DNA of 10,040 nt, from the NCBI GenBank assembly GCA_902795255.1, contig CADBKS010000212.1, positions 1-10,040 on the forward strand, read 5' to 3'. The stretch comes from an uncultured Chloroflexota bacterium (GTDB lineage Bacteria; Chloroflexota; Anaerolineae; Anaerolineales; Anaerolineaceae). Below, in pieces: positions 1 through 6,671 of the stretch. The notes under the pieces were generated by a model. The model was not told the DNA's origin, ran no database searches, and saw only the letters and a program-made list of their open reading frames with translations. Made by a program: the position numbers and the translations under genes. Position 1 is the first letter of the stretch. Each line of letters begins with the position of its first letter.

Positions 1-158
1 GTTTGCTTAAGCCGCTGGCCGCGCCTGATTTTATTGGCCGAGGGCACGTGCCGGCTAAAGCCGCCCGTTGCCCCCGGCACCCCCTGTTAGTGTGCCTGAG
101 TCACCGAAATTATTTTTGTATCTTCTGCTCGTGACAGGTCCCACCGCGATCCAGCGGC

Positions 159-180
159 GGAAACCAATTTTCAGGTTTCC
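159..180. promoter_or_regulatory. Perfect dyad upstream of operon promoter (candidate operator)
   Basis: GGAAACC, eight bases, then GGTTTCC form a perfect 7+7 inverted repeat ending five bases before the candidate -35 box. Relative to a start near 221 it spans about -62 to -41. That position suits an activator next to RNA polymerase, although a repressor is possible. The spacer is AT-rich and no T-run follows, so it is not a typical terminator. The cognate regulator is not in the window; operator function is inference. Confidence 0.4.
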
Positions 181-185
181 ATCTA

Positions 186-214
186 TGGCCAAATTAAACG
201 CCTTATGCTATAAT
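186..214 (+). promoter_or_regulatory. Sigma-A-type extended -10 promoter of the catabolic operon
   Basis: A consensus -10 TATAAT lies at 209-214, preceded by TG at 206-207 (extended -10, TGcTATAAT). Seventeen bases upstream is a weak -35, TGGCCA at 186-191, matching TTGACA at four of six positions. The expected start is near 221, leaving about 25 bases of leader before the TTG start at 246. A weak -35 with an extended -10 is typical of a promoter helped by an activator, in line with the dyad at 159-180. It implies that the ATPase gene can be the first gene of this transcript. Confidence 0.6.
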
Positions 215-232
215 TTTTTCATATCGCATAAC

Positions 233-240
233 AGGAGGTG
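233..240 (+). promoter_or_regulatory. Ribosome binding site fixing a TTG start
   Basis: AGGAGGTG is a near-perfect Shine-Dalgarno sequence. Its AGGAGG core ends seven bases before TTG at 246. The first in-frame ATG at 258 would be 19 bases away, too far. The TTG is therefore the likely initiator of the ATPase gene. Confidence 0.75.
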
Positions 241-245
241 GCTCC

Positions 246-1745
246 TTGAATTTACTCATGAAAAACATCTACAAATCCTTCGGCGCGAACAACGTGCTGA
301 CGGATGTAGACTTCACGCTGCAGAGCGGTGAGATCTGTGCGCTGCTGGGAGAAAACGGGGCGGGAAAGTCCACCCTGATGAATATCCTGGGCGGCGTGCT
401 CCCGGCTGACAGCGGCACGATCCTGATCGACGGGAAAGAGGTTCATTTCGGATCTCCGGTGGACTCGCTGGATGCCGGGATCGGGTTTATTCACCAGGAG
501 CTGAACCTGGTCAATGACCTGACGATCTATGAAAACATGTTCATCACCCATCTGCCCCGGAAAGGGATGTTTCTGGACAAGGCGCAGATGATCCAAAAAA
601 CGAAAGAGCTTTTCGAACGGATGGATGTGGATCTGGATCCGAAAACGATGGTCCGCGATCTGGACGCGTCCTATAAACAGATCGTGGAGATCTCGCGGGC
701 CCTGCTGCAGGAAGCTTCCGTCATCATCATGGATGAACCGACGACCTCCCTGACCGAGCCGGAGATCCGGCGTGTTTTCGCGATGATGCGCACGCTGAAG
801 GAACAGGGCGTCGGGATCATTTTCATCTCCCATAAGCTCAACGAAGTCATGGAGATCTGCGACCGCTTTACGGTCCTGCGGGACGGCAATATGGTCGCCG
901 CAGGGGCCGTTGCCGATACGGACACCCGAAAGCTTGCAGCCTATATGGTCGGCCATGAGGTGACCTCGGGGGTCAATCAGCGCAGCGGTGCGTACGGAAA
1001 AGAGGTGCTGCGTCTGGAAAACCTCAGCGACGGCCGCAACTTCCGGAATATCTCCCTCTCGGTGCATGAGGGTGAAGTGCTGGGCGTGACCGGATTGCTG
1101 GGCGACGGACGGAGTGAACTTTTCCTGACTGTTTTCGGCGCGATGGGGAACCGCTACAGCGGCTCCGTTTTCCTGGAAGGAAATGAGATCCGGGTGAAAA
1201 ACACGCATGAGGCTCTGGAGCGCGGGATCGCCTACCTGCCGCGCAACCGGAAGGAAAACGCCATCCTCAAGGATATGACGATCCTGGATAACGGGTCGAT
1301 CGTCCATCTCCCGAAAATCGTCAGCGGGATCTTTATCAACAGGAAAAAACAGGAAGCGCTTTTCAAAAAGCAGGTAGATGCGCTGCGCATCAAGATGGGT
1401 GACCAGTATGACCTGATCACCAGCCTTTCCGGCGGCAACCAGCAGAAGGTCGTCCTGGCCAAATGGCTGATGGCGGGGCCGAAGGTCCTGATCCTTGACA
1501 ACCCGACCCAGGGCGTAGATGTCGGCGCGAAGGAAGAAATCTACCAGATCATCCACCGGCTTGCTGATGACGGCGTGGCCGTCATCGTCCTCTCCTCGGA
1601 GGCTCAGGAGATCATCCGGGTCTGCGACCGTGCGTACGTCATGTTCCACGGCGAACAGGCCGGGCTGGTCGAAGGCGAAAAAGAAATGACAGAACACAAT
1701 ATTATGTTCCTCGCGACAGGCGGGCACAAACACGAAACGGAGTAA
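246..1745 (+). CDS. Sugar ABC importer ATPase, RbsA/MglA-like, two NBDs
   Basis: Cytoplasmic ATPase of a carbohydrate uptake transporter (CUT2 type), 499 residues, the normal length for fused two-domain RbsA/MglA/XylG proteins. The first nucleotide-binding domain has Walker A GENGAGKST (35-43), Walker B IIMDEPTTS with D163 and E164, and switch H196. Its signature is degenerate: LDASYKQ (139-145) instead of LSxGQ. The second domain has the reverse pattern: a Walker A without the lysine (GLLGDGRSEL, 283-292), a good signature LSGGNQQ (from 394), and Walker B LDNPTQG with Asn at 419 where the catalytic Glu is usual. One ATP site (Walker motifs of domain 1, signature of domain 2) should therefore be complete and the other degenerate. 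The start is TTG at 246, set by the RBS at 233-240. The permease gene follows after 8 bases. Substrate unknown; ribose-, galactose- or inositol-like sugars are all possible. Confidence 0.93.
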   Translation: MNLLMKNIYKSFGANNVLTDVDFTLQSGEICALLGENGAGKSTLMNILGGVLPADSGTILIDGKEVHFGSPVDSLDAGIGFIHQELNLVNDLTIYENMFITHLPRKGMFLDKAQMIQKTKELFERMDVDLDPKTMVRDLDASYKQIVEISRALLQEASVIIMDEPTTSLTEPEIRRVFAMMRTLKEQGVGIIFISHKLNEVMEICDRFTVLRDGNMVAAGAVADTDTRKLAAYMVGHEVTSGVNQRSGAYGKEVLRLENLSDGRNFRNISLSVHEGEVLGVTGLLGDGRSELFLTVFGAMGNRYSGSVFLEGNEIRVKNTHEALERGIAYLPRNRKENAILKDMTILDNGSIVHLPKIVSGIFINRKKQEALFKKQVDALRIKMGDQYDLITSLSGGNQQKVVLAKWLMAGPKVLILDNPTQGVDVGAKEEIYQIIHRLADDGVAVIVLSSEAQEIIRVCDRAYVMFHGEQAGLVEGEKEMTEHNIMFLATGGHKHETE

Positions 1746-1753
1746 GCAGCATA

Positions 1754-2791
1754 ATGGAAAAGGCAAACACGAATAAAAAGAACGGAATTCTCGAATGGTT
1801 CAAAGACAACTGGGCGCATAACGCTCTGTTCTCAACGATCTTCGCCCTGCTGGTGATGGTCGTGATCCAGTCCATCGTGATGGGCAATATCGCGGGTTCA
1901 TTTTCTGGGCTCTTCCCGAAGATGCGGATGGCCTGGCTGAACATCCTGCGCAACAATACCTATGCGGGGCTGATCGCTCTCGGGATGTGTTTTGTGATCA
2001 TTTCCGGCGGGATCGACCTTTCCGTCGGCTCACAGATCTGCGCGCTCGGCGCGATCCTGCTTTACCTGATCGATCCGAATTTCGGCGGTCTGATGCAGAT
2101 CGGGCTCACGGGACCGGCGGCCTATGCCGTGGCGATCATCGTGATCCTGATCCTCGGATGCATTCTCGGCTATCTGAACGGTACGCTGGTGGCGGTCGGG
2201 AAGCTCCCCCCGTTTATCGCGACCCTTGGCACGATGAAGATCTACCGTTCGGTCACGCAGCAGCTGACCAAGAAATTCAACCCGACCGTCCCCGCGGGGT
2301 TCAAGGCGATCACTTCCACAAAGATCAACGGCCAGGTCATCCTGCCGATCATTTACTGGATCCTGATCGTGATCATCATGCACATAATTTTCAAAAAGAC
2401 GGCTTTCGGCCGGCAGACCATCGCCATCGGTTCGAATGAACGGGCGGCGAAGCTCTCCGGGATCAACGTTAGCCGGACCAAGCGCATGATCTATTCCCTC
2501 TGCGGTGTGATGTGCGCTCTGGGCGCGGTGATCTATATCGCGCGCATCGGCTCCATGGACTTCGCGAATGCCGGCAGCGGTTATGAGATGGACGCCATCG
2601 CGGCGGTCATCGTCGGCGGTACGGCCATGAGCGGCGGACGCGGCTCCCTGATCGGGGCTTTCCTCGGGATGCTGATCACCGGTGTGATGAACAACATCCT
2701 CAACTCTGTCGGTGTGCCGACCTTCCTCACGGAAGCGGTCAAGGGCCTGATCATCATCTTCGCGGTGCTGCTGCAGAAGAAGGATAATTAA
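1754..2791 (+). CDS. Sugar ABC importer permease, RbsC-like
   Basis: Integral membrane subunit of the importer, 345 residues, forming the sugar channel as a dimer with the preceding ATPase. It shows family marks of the RbsC/MglC/XylH (BPD_transp_2) group: GGIDLSVGS at 85-93, LPPFIATLGTM at 151-161, GSNERAAKLSGI at 226-237 (the likely ATPase-coupling loop) and VGGTAMSGGRGS at 287-298. Hydrophobic segments recur along the chain, for example near 25-43, 70-84, 122-140, 195-213, 247-262 and 331-341, as expected for a multi-spanning protein. The N-terminus is charged and cytoplasmic. GGAG at 1739-1742 lies inside the end of the ATPase gene and probably serves as RBS, so the two genes are likely co-translated. 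No gene for a periplasmic-type binding protein is seen; it must lie outside the window if the importer is complete. Family assignment is secure, substrate is not. Confidence 0.93.
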   Translation: MEKANTNKKNGILEWFKDNWAHNALFSTIFALLVMVVIQSIVMGNIAGSFSGLFPKMRMAWLNILRNNTYAGLIALGMCFVIISGGIDLSVGSQICALGAILLYLIDPNFGGLMQIGLTGPAAYAVAIIVILILGCILGYLNGTLVAVGKLPPFIATLGTMKIYRSVTQQLTKKFNPTVPAGFKAITSTKINGQVILPIIYWILIVIIMHIIFKKTAFGRQTIAIGSNERAAKLSGINVSRTKRMIYSLCGVMCALGAVIYIARIGSMDFANAGSGYEMDAIAAVIVGGTAMSGGRGSLIGAFLGMLITGVMNNILNSVGVPTFLTEAVKGLIIIFAVLLQKKDN

Positions 2792-2808
2792 TTCGTTTTC
2801 AATTGTGA

Positions 2809-2848
2809 GCGGGCAGACGGTTCGGAAAGCGCTGCCCGCCTTTATTTT
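2809..2848 (+). terminator. Intra-operon hairpin, candidate partial terminator
   Basis: GCGGGCAG (2809-2816) pairs perfectly with CTGCCCGC (2832-2839), leaving a 15-base loop, and is followed by TTTATTTT (2841-2848). It lies 18 bases after the permease stop and just before the RBS of the oxidoreductase gene. The T-run is interrupted, so incomplete termination or mRNA-end protection is likely. This would allow transporter genes to be expressed more than the downstream enzymes. That role is inferred. Confidence 0.55.
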
Positions 2849-2859
2849 GGAGGTAAGAT

Positions 2860-3906
2860 ATGACGATCGGAATCGGAATGCTGGGATGCGGAAAGATCGC
2901 ACAGGTGCGGCACATTCCCGAATACGCGGATAACCCGGACGCGGAACTCAAAGGATTTTTTGACCTGAGCCTTGAACGCGCGCAGGAAATGGCCGAAAAA
3001 TACGGCGGAAAAGCCTATGCCACAGCCGATGAATTGCTGGCGGATCCGGAGATCGGTGCGGTCTCCGTCTGTGTGGCGAACAACGCCCATGCGGAACTGA
3101 CGATCAAAGCGCTGCGGGCCGGCAAGCATGTGCTGTGCGAAAAGCCGATGGCAGTGACCCTTGAGGACTGCGAGGCGATGGTGAGCGAGGCGAAAAAGGC
3201 CGGAAAGTTCCTGATGATCGGTCACAACCAGCGCCTGGCCAAGGCGCATGTCCGCGCGAAGGAGCTGCTGGATGCCGGACTGATCGGCAGAGTCATCACC
3301 TTCCGTACGGCCTTCGGACACGGCGGACCGGAAACCTGGTCCATCACCCCCGGAAAGAACGTCTGGTTCTTTGATAAAAAACGCGCCGCGATGGGCGCGA
3401 TGGCGGATCTGGGCGTGCACAAGACCGACCTGATCCAGTTCCTGACCGGTGAACGTGTGATCCGCACGACCGCCCGTCTCAGCACGCTGGACAAGCGCGG
3501 GGCTGACGGGAAACTGATCGGCGTGGATGACAACGCCATCTGCATTTATGAAATGACCGGCGGGATCATGGGTACCATGACCGCCAGCTGGACCTATTAC
3601 GGTGCGGAAGACAATTCCACGATCCTTTACGGGGAAAAGGGCATCATGCGCATTTATGATGATCCGGAACATTCCATCGTTGTCAAACTTGCCGACGGAA
3701 CGGAGCAGGTCTTTGATGTGGAGCAGATCCAGACCAATGACAACCAGACAAAATCCGGCGTCATCGACCTGTGGATGAAGTGCCTGACCACCAATACCCC
3801 GCCGGAGATCTCCGGTGAATCCGCACTGTACGCGATGCGCGCCGTTTTCGCCTCCATCCGTTCCTCGGAATGCGGGCAGACGGTCGATATTCCTGAAAAC
3901 TGCTGA
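2860..3906 (+). CDS. Gfo/Idh/MocA family oxidoreductase 1
   Basis: Predicted cytoplasmic NAD(P)-dependent dehydrogenase of the Gfo/Idh/MocA family, 348 residues, the usual length. The N-terminal Rossmann half starts with GMLGCGKIA (nucleotide-binding loop G9-x-G11) and carries the family EKP motif at 94-96 (VLCEKPMAVT). The C-terminal half holds D183-L-G-V-H187 followed by D190, matching the conserved DxGxHxxD active-site pattern. The His is the expected catalytic residue. Members oxidise or reduce sugar and polyol hydroxyls, as in IolG or glucose-fructose oxidoreductase. GGAGG at 2849-2853 is six bases before the ATG. It sits after the importer genes and directly before two TIM-barrel genes, so it probably oxidises the imported compound. 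It is clearly distinct from the second family member at 5685. The substrate cannot be told from sequence. Confidence 0.92.
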   Translation: MTIGIGMLGCGKIAQVRHIPEYADNPDAELKGFFDLSLERAQEMAEKYGGKAYATADELLADPEIGAVSVCVANNAHAELTIKALRAGKHVLCEKPMAVTLEDCEAMVSEAKKAGKFLMIGHNQRLAKAHVRAKELLDAGLIGRVITFRTAFGHGGPETWSITPGKNVWFFDKKRAAMGAMADLGVHKTDLIQFLTGERVIRTTARLSTLDKRGADGKLIGVDDNAICIYEMTGGIMGTMTASWTYYGAEDNSTILYGEKGIMRIYDDPEHSIVVKLADGTEQVFDVEQIQTNDNQTKSGVIDLWMKCLTTNTPPEISGESALYAMRAVFASIRSSECGQTVDIPENC

Positions 3907-3919
3907 AAGGAGAGAGAAG

Positions 3920-4773
3920 ATGATCAAATTCGGACTTTTGACCGCCATCCTGGATGGCTGGACGTATGAAGAGGCGCTGGATATCGCCGCGGAAATGGGC
4001 TTCAAGTGCCTGGAAGTTGCCTGCTGGCCGGCGGGCAAAGCGGAACGCCGCTACGCCGGGGTTTCCCATATCGACGCGGAACGCGTTCTGGAAGATGACG
4101 CGTATGCGCAGCATGTCCTGGATGCCGCGAAGGCGAAAAATATTCAGATCTCCTCACTCGCCTTTTATCCCAACACCATGGATCCGGATCCGGAAAAACG
4201 GAATGCATTGGTCGCGACCAGTACCGGTCCGTTGAGGAGAATATTGAGCTCTTCAAACAGATCTGGCCGGATATCATCAGCCTGGCCGAATCCTGCGGCG
4301 TAAAGGTCGGCATCGAAAACTGCCCGATGCTTTTCGGCCCCGATCAGTGGCCTGGCGGACAGAACCTGATGTGCACGCCCGCGATCTACCGGAAGCTCTT
4401 CGAGATCATCCCGTCCCCGAATTTCGGCCTGAATTTCGACCCGAGCCATTATGTCTGGCAGCAGCTGGATTATCTGAAGACCGTCTATGAATTCAGGGAC
4501 CGCCTGTTCCATATCCACTTCAAGGATATCAAACTCTACCCCGAAAAGCTCGCGGAATGCGGCGTGCTGGCGTACCCGCTGGATTACATGTCGCCGAAGA
4601 TCCCGGGGCAGGGAGATGTGAACTGGAGCGCCTTCATTTCCGCGCTGAATGACATCCGCTATGACGGCTGTGCCGTGATCGAGGTGGAAGACAAGGCTTT
4701 TGAAGGCAGCCGGGGGGATATCCTCTCCTCCATCCGTCTTTCCAAGCATTATCTGGACAATTTCCTCGAATAA
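3920..4773 (+). pseudogene. Sugar phosphate isomerase/epimerase-like TIM barrel, internal frameshifting deletion
   Basis: Xylose-isomerase-like TIM-barrel gene (AP-endonuclease-2 fold family) broken in the middle. The first 96 codons from ATG 3920 (RBS GGAGAG at 3909-3914) read correctly up to MDPDPEKRNA at 4207. The frame then runs through unrelated residues to a stop at 4301-4303. The family sequence resumes in another frame at 4210 (GRDQYRSVEENIELF) and continues for 187 codons to the stop at 4771-4773. By comparison with homologues recalled from memory, about 24 codons (helix plus the strand ending in TFV) are missing. A deletion of 3n+1 bases, near 70, explains both the loss and the frame change. 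The four metal-ligand positions remain in the second part: Glu in GIENCP (4315), Asp in FDPSH (4438), His in HIHFKD (4516) and Glu in EVEDKAF (4687). Loss of core barrel elements makes a working product unlikely. An assembly error is the alternative. Confidence 0.8.
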
Positions 4774-4788
4774 AGAGAGGCCGGGACC

Positions 4789-5584
4789 ATGAAAAATCGC
4801 ATCATTGCCGTCAATTCAAACTGTTACCATGGTTTTTCCATTGAGGAAGCGGCCGCCGGGATCCGTGACGCGGGTTTTCACTATATCGAGCTGACGGCGA
4901 CCAAAGGCTGGACGGAACATGTTTTCCCGGATCAGTCCTTTGCCCGGCTGCTGGAAGTGCAGCGTCTGCTTGAATCTTATGACCTGATCCCCTTTGCCAT
5001 GTCCGGCCATACGAACCTGATGGACCCGGAACGGGAACAGGATTTCCGCAATAATATCTGCCTGGCGAAGTTTTTCGGTGCGGAGTACATCGTTTCCTCG
5101 ATCGGGGAGGCCCACCTGAAGGATAACGCGACGGCGGCCAACGCTGAAACTGCCGCACGCATCCGAAAAACTCGATATGAAACTCGTCCTTGAGGTCCAC
5201 GGGGACCACGGGACCGGTGCGGTCCTGAAGGAGATCTGTGAACTGGTCGGCTCGGACCGGGTCCTGATCAACTATGACACCGCCAACGCGATCTTCTATG
5301 GTGATGTGGATGTCGTTCAGGATTTCGGCGGCTGTATGGACCGGATCGGCTATGTCCATATCAAGGAAAAAGCCGGCGGGCGTCAGGAATGGAACTTCCC
5401 CGCGCTCGGCAAAGGCTACGTGCCCTTCCCCGAGCTCTTCAAGATGATGGACGAAGCGGACAACCTCAGCCCTTATTCGATTGAGATCGAGTTCACGCAG
5501 GCCGGTCCGAAAGACCTTGCCGAAGTGAATCAGGCCGTCATGGATTCCGCGGCGTATCTGCGTTCGCAGGGCTTCGTTTTCTGA
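4789..5584 (+). pseudogene. Second TIM-barrel isomerase/epimerase-like gene, frameshifting deletion
   Basis: A second xylose-isomerase-like barrel, only distantly similar to its neighbour. It starts at ATG 4789 with AGAGAGG at 4774-4780, 15 bases after the previous gene. Codons 1-125 are normal (MKNRIIAVNSNCYHGFS, then ELTATKGW, then SGHTNLM, then GEAHLKDNATA) to the Ile codon at 5161-5163. That frame then stops at 5191-5193. The homologous frame resumes at GAA 5165 (EKLDMKLVLEVHGDHGTG) and runs 139 codons to the stop at 5582-5584. Family members have about seven residues at the join where this sequence has one base, so a deletion of 20 bases (3n+2) fits the frame change exactly. The putative metal ligands survive: Glu 5192 (LEVHG), Asp 5276 (NYDTAN), His 5357 (HIKEK) and Glu 5483 (SIEIEF). 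ATG 5177 could restart translation but has no Shine-Dalgarno. The gene is probably dead, or the assembly is wrong here. Confidence 0.8.
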
Positions 5585-5611
5585 TCTGTGCCCTGTAAAA
5601 GTGAGGGAAGC

Positions 5612-5650
5612 GTCCGGAGCGGGCACGGAAAAAGCCGTTCCCGTCCGGAC
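5612..5650 (+). other. Strong hairpin in the 100-base gap between genes 5 and 6
   Basis: GTCCGGA-g-CGGG (5612-5623) pairs with CCCG-TCCGGAC (5640-5650), giving 11 base pairs with one bulged G. A possible inner stem of CGG with CCG closes on AAAAAG. No T-run follows, so it is not a standard terminator. It lies in the longest gap of the operon, ahead of the RBS for the second oxidoreductase. It could shape mRNA processing or stability; no function is shown. Confidence 0.45.
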
Positions 5651-5684
5651 CTGCTCCTCCGCTTTGGGGCTGAAAGGAAATCTT

Positions 5685-6671
5685 ATGGAAAAAATCAGGG
5701 TCGCTCTGGTCGGTACCGGCGGAATGGGGAAAGTCCATTACGCCAACTATCAGTACCTGCCGGAATATGAAGTGACTGCCGTCTGTGACAGCGCGGAAGC
5801 ATCCGTAAAAACCGCCGCGGAGTGGGGCTTGCCCCGCTTCAAGACCATCGCGGAAATGCTCGACCATACGGACGTCGACCTGGTCGACATCTGCACGCCG
5901 ACCTTTCTGCACCATGATATGGTGATGGAGAGCCTTTCCCGCGGGAAGAACACGATCACCGAAAAGCCGATCGCGCTCTCGCTGAAGGACGCGAAAGAGA
6001 TGCTTGATGAGGCGGAAAAGCGGGGCTGTCTGCTTTTTGTGGCGCAGGTCCTGCAGTTTACGAAGGAAGTCGGTTATCTGCGCGAAGCCGTCCGGAGCGG
6101 TGTTTACGGAAAACCGCTGGACGCTTATTTTGAACGGCTTTCGGCCTGCCCGCGCTGGGCTGCCGACGGCTGGCTGTTTGACGCGGCGAAATCAGGCCTG
6201 CTTCCCTATGATCTGCACATCCATGATCTGGATGTGATCGTCTCCCTTTTCGGGAAACCGGAGAGCTTTTCCTTCACCTCCTGCAGCGGCGAAGGAAAGA
6301 ACTATCCGGAGCAATTCCGTATTATTTACAATTACGGAGCGCTTCACGTTGGCGGGGAGGCCGCCTGGTTCAATGCCGATATCCCCTGGACCGCGCGCTG
6401 GCGTGTTTATTTCGAAAACGGCATGATGATCAATGACGGAACAACGCTGAAGGCCTATCAGTTCGATCATGAGCCAAAGGTCTTTGACACCGCCGATGAG
6501 GTAATGGTCTCAACCGGGATCAACGTCCCGCCCTGCGGCTGGTACTATAACGAACTGAAGCACTTTGCGGAATGCATCCGTGAGAACAAACCTTCGCCGT
6601 ATGTCACCCGGGAGCAGCTGCTGACCGTGATGGAAATTCTTGAGGAGATCTCGGCACAATGGAGAAAGTAG
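5685..6671 (+). CDS. Gfo/Idh/MocA family oxidoreductase 2
   Basis: Second predicted NAD(P)-dependent Gfo/Idh/MocA dehydrogenase, 328 residues. The Rossmann motif LVGTGGMGKVH starts at residue 8. The family EKP motif is at 93-95 (TITEKPIAL). The active-site segment YDLHIHDLD gives D176, H178, H180 and D183, with H180 aligning to the catalytic His of the DxGxHxxD pattern. A C-terminal alpha/beta half ends in ILEEISAQWRK. I chose ATG 5685 because AAAGGAAA (5673-5680) sits just upstream and the Rossmann strand begins at residue 4. An in-frame GTG at 5601 would add 28 unconserved residues encoded by the hairpin region. Two different dehydrogenases in one operon suggest two redox steps, such as oxidation of the substrate and later reduction of a keto product. 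The N-acetyltransferase gene overlaps its end by 13 bases. Confidence 0.9.
   Translation: MEKIRVALVGTGGMGKVHYANYQYLPEYEVTAVCDSAEASVKTAAEWGLPRFKTIAEMLDHTDVDLVDICTPTFLHHDMVMESLSRGKNTITEKPIALSLKDAKEMLDEAEKRGCLLFVAQVLQFTKEVGYLREAVRSGVYGKPLDAYFERLSACPRWAADGWLFDAAKSGLLPYDLHIHDLDVIVSLFGKPESFSFTSCSGEGKNYPEQFRIIYNYGALHVGGEAAWFNADIPWTARWRVYFENGMMINDGTTLKAYQFDHEPKVFDTADEVMVSTGINVPPCGWYYNELKHFAECIRENKPSPYVTREQLLTVMEILEEISAQWRK

Noticed and set aside
1..158. A gene tail or second promoter upstream of the operon, including the GGCACGTGCC palindrome at 43-52 and a CGGC-TAAA-GCCG mini-hairpin at 52-63
   Set aside because: The open frames here give Pro/Cys/Arg-rich sequence with no family resemblance, the hairpins are short and lack T-runs, and TTGCTT/TGATTT near 3-31 is a poor promoter match.
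252..1766. Long - strand open frame opposite the ABC ATPase gene, with similar ones opposite 2030-2902 and 2842-4038
   Set aside because: They mirror the codon pattern of well-supported + strand genes, have no RBS or recognisable domains and are His/Asp/Arg-rich as expected of antisense translations.
2801..2812. AATTGTGAGCGG, identical to half of the E. coli lac operator
   Set aside because: The other half-site is missing, and the bases are accounted for by the hairpin stem at 2809-2839; chance similarity.
4193..4212. Programmed -1 frameshift joining the two parts of the first TIM-barrel gene at GAAAAAC
   Set aside because: Geometry allows it, but the joined product would still lack about 24 core residues including a barrel strand, and no canonical slippery heptamer or following stem fits. 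A deletion explains it better.
5177..5584. An independent small gene starting at ATG 5177
   Set aside because: It has no Shine-Dalgarno and begins mid-barrel at a conserved strand; it is the second half of the gene starting at 4789.
5601..5684. GTG start at 5601 for the second oxidoreductase
   Set aside because: The 28 extra residues are unconserved, lie in a hairpin, and ATG 5685 has a good RBS and the normal family N-terminus.
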